From Streptomyces sp. NBC_01264 (GTDB lineage Bacteria; Actinomycetota; Actinomycetes; Streptomycetales; Streptomycetaceae): 64,000 nt of DNA. The translations under genes and the position numbers were made by a program. The stretch is from NCBI RefSeq assembly GCF_026340675.1, contig NZ_JAPEOX010000001.1, forward strand, positions 1,054,001-1,118,000, written 5' to 3'. Shown here in pieces: positions 18,365 through 26,005 of the stretch. A model generated the notes under the pieces. That model saw only the letters and a program-made list of their open reading frames with translations. It ran no database searches and was not told the DNA's origin. How positions within the stretch are numbered: the first letter of the stretch is position 1; each line of letters begins with the position of its first letter.

Positions 18365-19402
18365 TCACGCCGCGGAGACAAGATCCGGGCGGGTGTACGC
18401 AGACTCCAGTCCGGCCGCGAACCGTTCGTCGCTGTACCGCGTGCACTCGTAACGCTGCCACAGGTCGGCGCCGATCATCCAGTCCTCGTAACTGCGCACG
18501 CACCGGGTGACCGCGTCGACCAGCGACGGTTCCGTCCCGGGGAGCGCGTTGACGGCCTGAATCAGACGTTCTTCTCCGGTCAGATACTGCTCGATGCGCT
18601 CCTGGATGCGCCCCTCGACCGCCTGGACGGCGTCGGGGAGGGAGCACCTCTCCCAGAAGGAGATGAGGGAGACGAGGTTGTTGGTGTCCCCACAGGCGTG
18701 CTCCTTCGGCAGGGAGAACACGTCGTTGCCCCATGAGATGACGTCGAGCACGCTCGCGGCGAGAGCCTGGAACTCGGGGAGGTCGTGGACGTACTGCGGG
18801 AGGTCGATCCCGAGCCCGGCCTCCACCATGTCCATCATCGGAAGGATCTGGGAGCTGTGGCGGCGCATGAGGACGTACTCCTGGACCCCCGGGCCCCTCG
18901 CGGCGGCGCGGTTGCCCGCCTCCTGGTCCAAGGAGTGCAGCATGAGGGGGACATGGGCGCGGTACCGGGCCGCGGTCCCCTCGGACATGCCGGCCAGGAT
19001 CCGGTCGCACAGGTCGACGAATCCCGTCACCAACGGATTTCGGCCCGCTGCCGACCTCTCGATCCGCCCCGTGCGCAGATAGCCGGTGATCGCATCGGTG
19101 ACGGGCCGCCAGGCCGCGACCTCTCCCGCTCGGATGAGGTGGTCGTGCTGGTCGTCCAGGACGAACGACCAGGCCATCCACTCGGCGAGCAAGACGACCC
19201 GCTCGTAGGGGACGTCACCGCTCACCCGGCCGGCCAGGTGACCCACACCGATGCCCGAGAACTGCTCGGCTGCGGCGGTCACGAGCTCGTGCTGCACCAC
19301 CCACGAGGTCGCCTCGGCGTTCGCCCGGGCGGCCCCGGGGTGCTTGGAGTTTCCGAACGGAAGGTGAAAATCGGGGACGGAAAAAGAACTGAGCTGGGCC
19401 AT
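18365..19402 (-). CDS. Class I terpene synthase
   Basis: Ionises a prenyl diphosphate and cyclises it. 345 residues from ATG 19402, with GGGGGATC as ribosome site. Mg-binding Asp-rich motif DDQHD at 83-87 and the NSE triad NDVFSLPKE at 226-234, both intact. A C-terminal RY pair (LWQRYECTRY) and aromatic FGN near the N-terminus fit bacterial sesquiterpene cyclases of ~340 residues. It is first in a run with the P450 and the LuxR-type regulator. The motif set is not that of geosmin, 2-methylisoborneol or epi-isozizaene synthase as I know them, so the product is open; it could also take GGPP. Confidence 0.93.
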   Translation of the reverse strand: MAQLSSFSVPDFHLPFGNSKHPGAARANAEATSWVVQHELVTAAAEQFSGIGVGHLAGRVSGDVPYERVVLLAEWMAWSFVLDDQHDHLIRAGEVAAWRPVTDAITGYLRTGRIERSAAGRNPLVTGFVDLCDRILAGMSEGTAARYRAHVPLMLHSLDQEAGNRAAARGPGVQEYVLMRRHSSQILPMMDMVEAGLGIDLPQYVHDLPEFQALAASVLDVISWGNDVFSLPKEHACGDTNNLVSLISFWERCSLPDAVQAVEGRIQERIEQYLTGEERLIQAVNALPGTEPSLVDAVTRCVRSYEDWMIGADLWQRYECTRYSDERFAAGLESAYTRPDLVSAA

Positions 19403-19838
19403 TGATCCCCCACGGAAGAATCGGATTCGCCAATACCCGCCCACTACACAACCACGCCGTACACCCGCGACCCAAACGCACCTCTACTGCGGCATCGCCA
19501 CGGCCACACCAGGTGACGGGCGAAATGAACCGGTCACGAACTGGCCTGATCCAGCCTCCCTACGACGACATCAGGCCACCTGTGAACTCATTTACTCTCA
19601 AGACGCAGCACGATGTCAACGTTGGAGGAGTGAACGCGGGTAATCCATCCCGGAATTGCCGAAATCGCATTCCCTTTGAATGTGCGAGCGGCATAGTCGA
19701 TTGCGTTCGGGGCGCCTGGGGCCAGGGGCGCCGCAGAGGAGGCGGCCGGGGCCGGCCGGGTGGCCGAAGAGTGCCCTCGGAGCGCGGGCCTCTGCCTACA
19801 CTGCGCAGGGCAGCGGCCGTTGGGGGAAGGGCGGAAGC
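19403..19838. other. Intergenic region between divergent terpene synthase and small gene
   Basis: About 435 bases with no supportable gene. It should hold the promoters of the terpene operon (leftward) and of the gene at 19839 (rightward). The part at 19560-19690 is relatively A+T-rich, as expected for promoters. No clear repeat or operator could be picked out. Confidence 0.4.
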
Positions 19839-20309
19839 ATGACCGAGAACCATCCGCCGGACCCTGGAGGGCCTGGAGCGCAGGTGGATCCCGGTGGGTC
19901 GGGGGGCGGCCAGGAGGCCGACGTCCTCGGCTCCCATCTGGAGTTCTTACGGGCGCGGTTGGGCGGGGAGCGGTTCGAGACGCTCGTCCGGGCCGTCCAG
20001 AGCGCTTGCACGCTCTTGGCCGGGGAACAGCAGGTGCTGCTGGGAGGGCCGCAGGAGGGTGAACTCGCCCCCGACCTCCGGGGCGAGTACCTGTCCCTCA
20101 TGGCAGTGATGATCACCGGACACCTCGACCACCACGTGGTCGAGTTCAGGACCCTCGACGGCGGCAAGGGCTGGGCGGTCGTGGAGAACGCCCGCTCCCG
20201 TAACCGACACCCCGGCGCGCTCCCGGCCGCTCACGACGCGGCGCGACACACGTGGATCGACGGACGCCTCGACGGCATCACCCGCGCGACGGACTCGCCG
20301 GCTCCCTGA
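19839..20309 (+). CDS. Hypothetical protein, 156 residues
   Basis: Starts at ATG 19839 behind GGGGGAAGGGCGGAAG. The first ~35 residues are disordered (Pro/Gly-rich, PPDPGGPGAQVDPGGSGGG). The rest is a compact acidic alpha/beta stretch: LEFLRARLGGERFETLVRAV, LLAGEQQVLLGG, YLSLMAVMITGHLDHHVVEF. Normal Streptomyces codon use and a good ribosome site support a real gene; no family is recognised. It is followed by a short hexanucleotide repeat and the NIPSNAP promoter. Confidence 0.6.
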   Translation: MTENHPPDPGGPGAQVDPGGSGGGQEADVLGSHLEFLRARLGGERFETLVRAVQSACTLLAGEQQVLLGGPQEGELAPDLRGEYLSLMAVMITGHLDHHVVEFRTLDGGKGWAVVENARSRNRHPGALPAAHDAARHTWIDGRLDGITRATDSPAP

Positions 20310-20324
20310 CGGGACCGCGCCGCA

Positions 20325-20354
20325 TCCGCTTCCGCTTCCGCTTCCGCTTCCGCC
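20325..20354. repeat. Hexanucleotide microsatellite (TCCGCT)5
   Basis: Five tandem copies of TCCGCT/TCCGCC between the end of the hypothetical gene and the NIPSNAP promoter. It is outside any coding frame I support. Such repeats expand and contract by slippage. Confidence 0.85.
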
Positions 20355-20435
20355 AAAACGGTGCCCGCAAGCTGAGCGTCCGCTCGCCGTCAAGGCCGTG
20401 GCCGCCCGCGCCCTGCCATTTCGCTCGGTATCCAC

Positions 20436-20450
20436 TGACAGTAGGTGTCA
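20436..20450 (+). promoter_or_regulatory. Palindromic operator TGACA-N5-TGTCA before the NIPSNAP gene
   Basis: A perfect inverted repeat TGACAGTAGGTGTCA, with CCTAACC about 15 bases downstream as a possible -10 region. TGACA/TGTCA palindromes are bound by several Streptomyces helix-turn-helix regulators (for example YafY/WYL-type). No such regulator is encoded next to it, so the controlling protein would act in trans. Confidence 0.5.
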
Positions 20451-20475
20451 GGAGACCGGCCCTAACCTGCGGCGC

Positions 20476-20538
20476 ATGGACGACAACGGGACCACGACCA
20501 CGAACCTCCTCACGCACACCGGGCGGGCCACCGCATGA
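20476..20538 (+). CDS. 20-residue upstream peptide overlapping the NIPSNAP start
   Basis: ATG 20476 opens a 20-codon frame (MDDNGTTTTNLLTHTGRATA) ending in TGA that overlaps the next ATG as ATGA. It has a run of four Thr codons and lies right after the palindromic promoter region. It could be a leader peptide translationally coupled to NIPSNAP, or chance. No ribosome site is visible; near-leaderless initiation would fit. Confidence 0.35.
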   Translation: MDDNGTTTTNLLTHTGRATA

Positions 20539-21113
20539 GCATCGTCGAACTCCGGCAGTACACCCTGTATCCCGGCGCCCGGGAGGCGCTGATCGAGCTG
20601 TTCGAGCGCGAGTTCGTGACCGGTCAGCAGGCGGTCGGCATCACCCTCGGCGGCCGGTTCCGCGACCTGGACGACCCGGACCGCTTCGTCTGGCTGCGAG
20701 CGTTCCCCGACATGGCGCACCGCCGGCGCGCATTGGAGGCGTTCTACACGGGCCCGGTCTGGCGGGAGCACCGCGACACCGCCAACGCCACCATGATCGA
20801 CGGCGGAAGCGACGACGTACTGCTGCTGCGCGGTCCGGGCTTCACTCCGGAGTCGGGCACGAGTGAAGTGTTCGCGACCGTCTGCCACCCCACCGACGCC
20901 GTCGAGTTCGACGCGTACGCCGCCCGGCACCTGGGCCCGGGCCACGCGCTGCACCACACCGAGCACGCCGAGAACGACTTTCCCCGCCTGCCCGTCCGGA
21001 CAGGGGAAGACGTCAGAGTCTGGTTCGGCCGAACCGAGCCGACACCTTGGCCCACCCGACAGCTCCGGCTGGAGCCCGTAGAGCCTCACCGAGCTGGTCG
21101 TTCGCGGCGATGA
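20535..21113 (+). CDS. NIPSNAP family protein
   Basis: 192 residues with two ferredoxin-like dimeric alpha/beta barrel halves. The first half opens with the family signature VELRQYTLYPGARE and has FVWLRAFPDMAHRRRALEAFY; the second half has FATVCHPTDAVEFDAY. The family is of uncertain function, linked in actinobacteria to small-molecule oxidation or stress genes. It starts at ATG 20535 overlapping a 20-residue upstream frame. The last ~30 residues (RTEPTPWPTRQLRLEPVEPH) are less conserved. Confidence 0.85.
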   Translation: MSIVELRQYTLYPGAREALIELFEREFVTGQQAVGITLGGRFRDLDDPDRFVWLRAFPDMAHRRRALEAFYTGPVWREHRDTANATMIDGGSDDVLLLRGPGFTPESGTSEVFATVCHPTDAVEFDAYAARHLGPGHALHHTEHAENDFPRLPVRTGEDVRVWFGRTEPTPWPTRQLRLEPVEPHRAGRSRR

Positions 21114-21468
21114 ACAGACGGGTCCGGTGGTCGGTGGGATCCGAGTCTCGGACCTTCGCCGGGTGGGTGCGCCTGAGGAGGCGGGCTACCGTGAGATGCC
21201 GTGCTCCTCGGCAAGCTCGCCGGGCGGAACCATCCGCTGTTGCGGCGTGACCACTGCGCAGCCCTGAGCCGGGAATCTGGTGGCTCCGCGGCCCAGCCGA
21301 CGCCGCCGGTCGCAGAGCCACCTGTCGGCGTACGGGGGTTGTCCCCCGCCGACTCACTGGTCTCAGCCGCAGCATCGGCACACGGGGCAGCCGGATTCCG
21401 GCAACGGGCGATGCGCCGAAGGATGGAGGTCAGCATTTCGACACCGTCCGTACCTCGAAGGGCAAGGC
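21114..21468. other. Gap without a supportable gene
   Basis: About 355 bases between the NIPSNAP gene and the lipoprotein hydrolase. Open frames here are shadow-like with no ribosome sites. It should contain the hydrolase promoter, but no convincing -35/-10 pair stands out. Confidence 0.35.
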
Positions 21469-22410
21469 ATGTCCCGCACCACCCCCGGCCGCCGATCCGT
21501 CACCCGTGCCCTGTCCGGCCTCGCCCTCGCCCTGCTGTCGGTGGTTGCCGGCGGCCTCGCCGCCTGCGGCGGCCAGGACCCCGCCCCCGGGCCCGCGTCC
21601 TCGCGGTCCGCCACCGCGTCGGCCTCGCCGCCGGCCGGCCAAGCGGGTGAAACGAAGCTGCACATGATCGACAACGGCGGTCACCGTCTCGCCTTCTACG
21701 TCACGCGGGGCAACGGCTCCACGATCGTCCTGGACTCGGGTGGCGGCGAGTACTCCACGCAGTGGAAGGACATCGCGTCCGAGCTCCACGCGGCCACCGG
21801 CGCCACGATCATCACCTACGACCGGTCCGGGCTCGGCAAGAGCGACGTGGTCCCGGGCCCGTGGAAGGTCGAGGGCGCCGTGAGCGACCTCAAGGCCGGG
21901 CTCGACCAGCTGGGCGTCGCCAAGGACGTGACCCTGGTGTCGCACTCCCAGGCCGGGGAGATCGCGAACTACTTCGCCAAGGACCACCCGAAGATGCTCT
22001 CGGGCGCGGTCCTGATCGACGCCAACCTCCCGCAGTTCTTCACGGACCAGGAGATCCCCCGCCTCGTGGCCGCCACCCAGCCCGAGGTCGACGCGGCCAA
22101 GAAGGACCCCGAGAAGCCGGAGAACCGCCAGCTCATCGCCACCGCCGAAGGCTTCGCCGCGGCCCACAAGGCCTTCCACGGGGTGAAATGGCCGGACGCG
22201 GTGCCGGTGACGGTCATGGTCTCGGAGAAGACCCCCTTCGCGGCGTCGCCGGAAGGCGCCCAGCGCTGGCGCGACGCCGCCGCGGCCTTCGTCAAGGTGG
22301 CGCCCAACCGGACGCTCGTCACCGCCGCCGGCACGTCCCACGAGATACCGACGGACCGCCCGGACCTCGTACTCAAGGCGGTCGAGGACCTGTACGCGTC
22401 CCACCACTGA
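21469..22410 (+). CDS. Secreted alpha/beta-hydrolase lipoprotein
   Basis: 313 residues. The signal peptide SVTRALSGLALALLSV ends in a lipobox LAACGG (Cys ~38), predicting a lipid anchor on the outer face of the membrane. The hydrolase core follows: LDSGGGEYSTQWKDIASEL (oxyanion side), ITYDRSGLGKSD, then the nucleophile elbow SHSQAGE, with acid VLIDANLP and a late His in AGTSHEIPTDRP. The lid region is short. Substrate unknown; the fold covers esterases, epoxide hydrolases and haloalkane dehalogenases. ATG 21469 is chosen because it leads straight into the signal peptide. Convergent with a TetR remnant. Confidence 0.88.
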   Translation: MSRTTPGRRSVTRALSGLALALLSVVAGGLAACGGQDPAPGPASSRSATASASPPAGQAGETKLHMIDNGGHRLAFYVTRGNGSTIVLDSGGGEYSTQWKDIASELHAATGATIITYDRSGLGKSDVVPGPWKVEGAVSDLKAGLDQLGVAKDVTLVSHSQAGEIANYFAKDHPKMLSGAVLIDANLPQFFTDQEIPRLVAATQPEVDAAKKDPEKPENRQLIATAEGFAAAHKAFHGVKWPDAVPVTVMVSEKTPFAASPEGAQRWRDAAAAFVKVAPNRTLVTAAGTSHEIPTDRPDLVLKAVEDLYASHH

Positions 22411-22469
22411 CCGCGGCCCTCCCACGCACGCCTGGTGGAGTACGCGCGACGGCCTGGAGGACCGGCCGC

Positions 22470-23030
22470 CTACAGGTACTGAGCGGTGACGCCGGCGAGG
22501 ATGAGATCAATGCCCGCGAGGAATTGGGCGCGGTCGTCGTGGGCTTCGATCTGGCCGGCGACGGCGCGGGTGAAGGGGTACTGGTCGGGGACGCTCTGCT
22601 GCCACGCCCTGGCGGCCGCCGAGAGGAAGTCCTCCCTGCTCACGCCGGGGGCGGCGGTGCGGGCGCTCGCGGCGTTCGCGGCGTGCCGGCCCGCTACGCC
22701 CAGGATGCAGTGGACGAGCGCGGAGGCGATGGTGAACCAGCTCGCCTCGGGGGCGCCGAGTGCGCGTACCCGCTGCCCGAGGGCCTCGAAGATCCGCGGC
22801 GCCACGGACGCTTCGGAGCCTCGGGAGAGCTGCTGGGCGAGCTGCGTGGCCAGCCAGGGATGTTCCTCGGCCACGCACGACACCGCCCAGCGCGATGGTG
22901 CGGATGTCGTCCCGGGCGGTGTCGTGCGTGGCCGCGGACGTCAGCGTGACCGCCCGGGTGACGACGGCGTCGGTGGCGGCATGCTGTTGGTCGCCGGGGC
23001 GCTCGCGGTGGGGCGGGGCGGGGCAGCTAC
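22470..23030 (-). pseudogene. TetR-family regulator without DNA-binding domain, frameshifted
   Basis: Two frames together give the ligand-binding C-terminal domain of a TetR_C regulator. DQQHAATDAVVTRAVTLTSA leads to DIRTIALGGVV in one frame; then, after a shift near 22885-22930, SCVAEEHPWLATQLAQQLSR continues in another frame to ITAQYL-like end ILAGVTAQYL at 22470. No helix-turn-helix is encoded upstream: the sequence before ~23030 does not match any TetR N-terminus. The frameshift falls inside a perfect 20-bp inverted repeat, which is probably the lesion itself. Not expected to be functional. Confidence 0.7.
22869..22933. repeat. Perfect 20-bp inverted repeat inside the TetR remnant
   Basis: GGCCACGCACGACACCGCCC (22869-22888) is repeated exactly in inverted orientation at 22914-22933, with 25 bases between. 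Both arms lie within the TetR coding remnant and the reading frame changes here. A templated (quasi-palindrome) mutation or a fold-back artefact would explain this better than a terminator inside a gene. Confidence 0.85.
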
Positions 23031-23115
23031 GCTGCGCTCGGCCACTACGAGCTCTTCCATGCCGGTCACCGGATTGGCCTTCTACGAACCCCCGCCGGCA
23101 GCCGCGGTCTCCACG

Positions 23116-23376
23116 TCAGCCGGCGGGAGGGCCGGGCAGGCGGCGGAGTTCGAGCAGGGCCACCGCGATCTTCACCGCGGTCGAGATCGTCAGGGCCTGG
23201 AGGAAGGGCATGCCCATGAGCCACAGGGCCACCATCATGACCGTGAGCACCAGGAACGCCGGGAGCAGATTGGTCTTCCTGAGCACGGTCCGCAGCTGTC
23301 CGGCGGCTCTTCCCGGGCCCTGGTCCACCGTACTGACGGGCAGGGCGGCGACATCCTCTTCCTCGGCTTGCGGCAT
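23116..23376 (-). CDS. Small membrane protein, two hydrophobic segments
   Basis: 86 residues from ATG 23376 with a strong ribosome site GAGGAAGGA. An acidic N-terminus (MPQAEEEDVAALPVSTVD) is followed by a basic stretch and two close hydrophobic segments (LLPAFLVLTVMMVALWLMG, FLQALTISTAVKIAVALL), ending LRRLPGPPAG. This looks like a small helical-hairpin membrane protein. No family recognised. It sits between the TetR remnant and a truncated POT transporter, on the opposite strand to the latter. Confidence 0.6.
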   Translation of the reverse strand: MPQAEEEDVAALPVSTVDQGPGRAAGQLRTVLRKTNLLPAFLVLTVMMVALWLMGMPFLQALTISTAVKIAVALLELRRLPGPPAG

Positions 23377-23467
23377 GGGTCGTTGTCCTTCCTCGTGCTC
23401 GTCGTCTCTGGCGACGAGTCTGAGGTGAGGCCCGGCGGGCTGCCACCGTTGCCGCCGGTCCTCCACC

Positions 23468-24022
23468 ATGGCCATCTTCGGCGCGAGCCACACCACCGGC
23501 AGCCTCCTCGGCTTCTCCTTCCCCAGCTCCTGGCTCCAGTCCGCGAACAGCATGTGGGTCCTGCTGATGGCCCCCGTCTTCGCCGCGATCTGGCCCCTCC
23601 TCGCCCGGCGCCGCGAGGAACCCAGCCTGGTCACGAAGTTCGCCATCGGCCTCGCCCTGATCGGCGTCTCGTTCTTCGTCTTCTCGATCCCCATGGCCTC
23701 CTCCGGCAGCGGCACCAAGGTCAGCCCCCTGTGGCTGATCGCCATCTACCTCGTCCAGTGCCTCGGCGAACTCTGCCTCTCCCCCGTCGGCCTCTCCCTG
23801 ACCTCCCGGATCGCCCCCGCCAAGTACGCCAGCCTCCTCATGGGCGTCTGGTTCCTCGCCGTCACCGCCGGCGACTGCGCCGCCTCCCTCCTCGTCCAGG
23901 CCGGATCACACCTCGACACCACCCCCGTCGTCCTCACCGAAGCGGTCCTGGCGGTCCTGGTCGCACTCCTCGTATTCACCGGCCGCGGCCGCATCCTCAC
24001 CCTGATGGGCCACACCCGCTGA
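23468..24022 (+). pseudogene. POT/PTR oligopeptide transporter, C-terminal third only
   Basis: 184 codons match the last transmembrane helices of proton-dependent oligopeptide transporters: LQSANSMWVLLMAPVFAAIW, SLVTKFAIGLALIGVSF, LWLIAIYLVQCLGELCLSPV, GLSLTSRIAPAKYASLLMGV. Intact family members are ~500 residues with 12-14 helices. Upstream of ~23460 the similarity ends abruptly and the sequence belongs to the opposite-strand small gene. This is a truncated gene with no working promoter visible; the conserved reading frame suggests the truncation is recent. Confidence 0.8.
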
Positions 24023-24242
24023 AGGTTCGGAGCTCCGTCGGCGCAGCCGAGACAGGAGGTCGCGCGTGCACCCGCCGCCGCCAGCCCCCAGTGCCGCCTT
24101 CGTCGACGTTCTTCCTGCGGTCGGTCCGGTCGGTCCCTCGATGGCTCACCTCGCCAGACGCTGCACAAACGACGCGAAAGGCGCGCGGCGGACCGTCACG
24201 GAAATATGAGGTGGTGCAACGGCACCGAGCCCAGGAGGCGCC

Positions 24243-24422
24243 ATGAACACGTACAGTGTCACGCCCGAGGAAACCCCATCGGGTGAGGGCTGCACCGCCG
24301 AGGCGCATCAGGAGCGGCCGGACGGTGGGCTCTGGGAGCACCCCTGGCTGTTCTTGGGGTTGATAGCTTTCGGCGCGGTCTTGGTGGCCGGCTTCTTCGC
24401 AGCCCGGATCGCGGGGTTGTGA
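24243..24422 (+). CDS. Small single-pass membrane protein, 59 residues
   Basis: ATG 24243 with an excellent AGGAGG site 6 bases before it. The soluble N-terminus (MNTYSVTPEETPSGEGC) is followed by one hydrophobic helix WLFLGLIAFGAVLVAGFFA and a short RIAGL end. Its stop is 27 bases before the SDR gene, so the two may be cotranscribed. Function unknown; the ribosome site and helix make a real gene likely. Confidence 0.7.
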   Translation: MNTYSVTPEETPSGEGCTAEAHQERPDGGLWEHPWLFLGLIAFGAVLVAGFFAARIAGL

Positions 24423-24449
24423 TCACGTGCGGTACCCAACGCGCCGGTC

Positions 24450-25130
24450 ATGACCGCCAAGGGGCTCGTGGGAGCCCGGCTGCTGGTCGTGGGCGCCACG
24501 GGGGCCCTGGGTCACCTCGCCACCCAAGAGCTCCACGAGCGGGGTGCCCTCCTCGCTTTGGCAGGGAGGAACGAGCAGCGGCTGACTGCCTGCTCCGAGG
24601 CTTTCGGCGGTCCCGCTCGGCTGATCGACGCATATGACCTCGACGGCTGCGCCGCTCTCGCGCCCTGGGCCCTTCAGGAGTTGGGCGCGCTGGACGGGGT
24701 GCTCGTTCTGGTGGGGGTAGCCGGTTTCGGGCGGGCCGAGGACGTACCTGATGCGGTGGCCGAGCACCTGTTCACCGTGAACTTCCTTTGCCCCGCGGCG
24801 GTGCTGCGCGGGGCGGTTGCCTGCGTCGCGGAGGGAGCCGTCCTGGCCGCCGCGACGGGAGCGATCGTGGACCGGCCGATGCTGGGAACAGCCGATTACG
24901 CGGCGTCCAAGACCGCTCTGAGTTGTTGGCTCGGTGTCGTAGCGCGTGAAGGGCGGGCACGGCGCATACAGGTGCTCGACTTCCGGCTCCCGCACCTGGA
25001 AACCGGTTTCTCGGAACGGCCGGTGACAGGTAGCGCGCCCGCCCTGCCGACGGGGGCCGACCCCGGTGCGGCCGTGCGTGCGATGGTCGACCGACTCGCG
25101 GAGGTCGCCCGCCTCGGAGGAGGAGCATGA
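24450..25130 (+). CDS. SDR-family NAD(P)-dependent oxidoreductase
   Basis: 226 residues. N-terminal Rossmann motif LLVVGATGALGH (TGxxxG[A]G type) at ~11-22, acidic patch AYDLDG, and the catalytic pair YAASK at ~150-154 preceded by a Thr/Ser in AAATGAIV. This is a classical short-chain dehydrogenase, slightly short at the C-terminus. The substrate pocket ends with FRLPHLETGFSERPV. The substrate is unknown. It follows a small membrane protein gene and precedes the UBP zinc-finger gene on the same strand. Confidence 0.88.
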   Translation: MTAKGLVGARLLVVGATGALGHLATQELHERGALLALAGRNEQRLTACSEAFGGPARLIDAYDLDGCAALAPWALQELGALDGVLVLVGVAGFGRAEDVPDAVAEHLFTVNFLCPAAVLRGAVACVAEGAVLAAATGAIVDRPMLGTADYAASKTALSCWLGVVAREGRARRIQVLDFRLPHLETGFSERPVTGSAPALPTGADPGAAVRAMVDRLAEVARLGGGA

Positions 25131-25194
25131 GGGCCGCGGTGCACGCGCTCAGCCCGTGTCCCCGTGTCCCCGTAGGCCGAGGAGAGGAAACGAG

Positions 25195-25554
25195 TTGGAT
25201 CACATCGGCGCCGACCCCGAGAGTCTCCGGGGACAGCTCTCTTCATGGGTGGTCTCACCCGACGGCGGGCGTGTCGAAGAACGTACGTGTTCCCACCTCG
25301 CCGCGCTTCCCGGACAGCCGGTGACGCCTGTGGGGATGTGCGCGGAGTGCCGCGAACGCGGGTGGACTTGGGCCCGGCTGCGGTGGTGTGCGACGTGCGG
25401 GCACGTTGGATGCTGCGACAGTTCGCGAGGCCGCCACGCCTACGCCCACCACGCGCAGACGGGCCACCCCGTGGTGCTGTCGATGGATCCCGTCGAGGCC
25501 TGGGCGTGGTGTTTCGTGGACGAACTCTTTCTCGTTCACGTGCCGGAGGGGTAG
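25195..25554 (+). CDS. UBP-type zinc finger protein
   Basis: 119 residues from TTG 25195, behind GAGGAAAC. It has the actinobacterial UBP zinc-finger signature: CSHL, CAECRERGWTWARLRWC, ATCGHVGCCDSSRGRHA, then HHAQTGHPVVLSM and a C-terminal WAWCFVDELF. The Cys/His ligands for the zinc ions are all present. In eukaryotes the domain binds ubiquitin C-termini. In bacteria it occurs alone or with thioredoxin reductases, transporters and regulators, with unknown ligand. TTG is chosen because no ATG or GTG lies closer to the ribosome site. Confidence 0.85.
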   Translation: MDHIGADPESLRGQLSSWVVSPDGGRVEERTCSHLAALPGQPVTPVGMCAECRERGWTWARLRWCATCGHVGCCDSSRGRHAYAHHAQTGHPVVLSMDPVEAWAWCFVDELFLVHVPEG

Positions 25555-25599
25555 GAATCCCCGGAGCTGAGACTGCCCGCCGTTCAGGGCTCAGGGTGC

Positions 25600-25875
25600 T
25601 CAGGGTGGTGTGTCGCCGGTCGCGCGGTGCGCCCGGGTGACCTGCTCGACGTCGCCGAGCCGGTCCAGGCCCTTCACGGCCCGGGCCATCCGGGGATTGC
25701 CCTCCAGCCGTGCGCGATGCCGGTCGAGGAAGGACCAGTAGCCGACGGTGTAGGGACAGGCCCGTTCGCCGCTGCGGTCCGTGGGCCGGTATCGGCAGCC
25801 CTCGCACAGGTCGCTCATCCGGTGGATGTAGGCGCCGCCCGAGGTGTAGGGCTGACTCTTCGCTCCGCGAACCGG
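25600..25875 (-). pseudogene. FeS-type photolyase/cryptochrome C-terminal remnant
   Basis: The minus strand encodes the end of a bacterial FeS-BCP photolyase (PhrB/CryB group): YTSGGAYIHRMSDLCEGCRY, RPTDRSGERACPYTVGYW, SFLDRHRARLEGNPRMARAV. The Cys residues of the 4Fe-4S cluster region are retained (C in DLCEGCRY and RACPYT). A complete enzyme is ~500 residues; everything before ~25875 is missing, so this is the last ~85 codons only. It cannot repair DNA. Confidence 0.8.
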
Positions 25876-26005
25876 CACCGGATGCGTCCATCGCGGATGG
25901 TTGCATCCTCTGGAGCTCGACGTCACGGCGAGAGGTCCCGCACCCATCGGTACGGGACCCGCTCCTCACCCCCGGACGGCCGGGAGTCCGGCCGCGCTCG
26001 ACCGG

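Noticed and set aside
16947..19181. P450 frame extended upstream to 744 codons
   Set aside because: The extension runs through the terpene synthase gene in another frame; ATG 18350 gives the normal P450 length.
20325..20354. Short tandem repeats as a possible CRISPR
   Set aside because: The units are 6 bp with no spacers, and no cas gene is present. No CRISPR array exists in the window.
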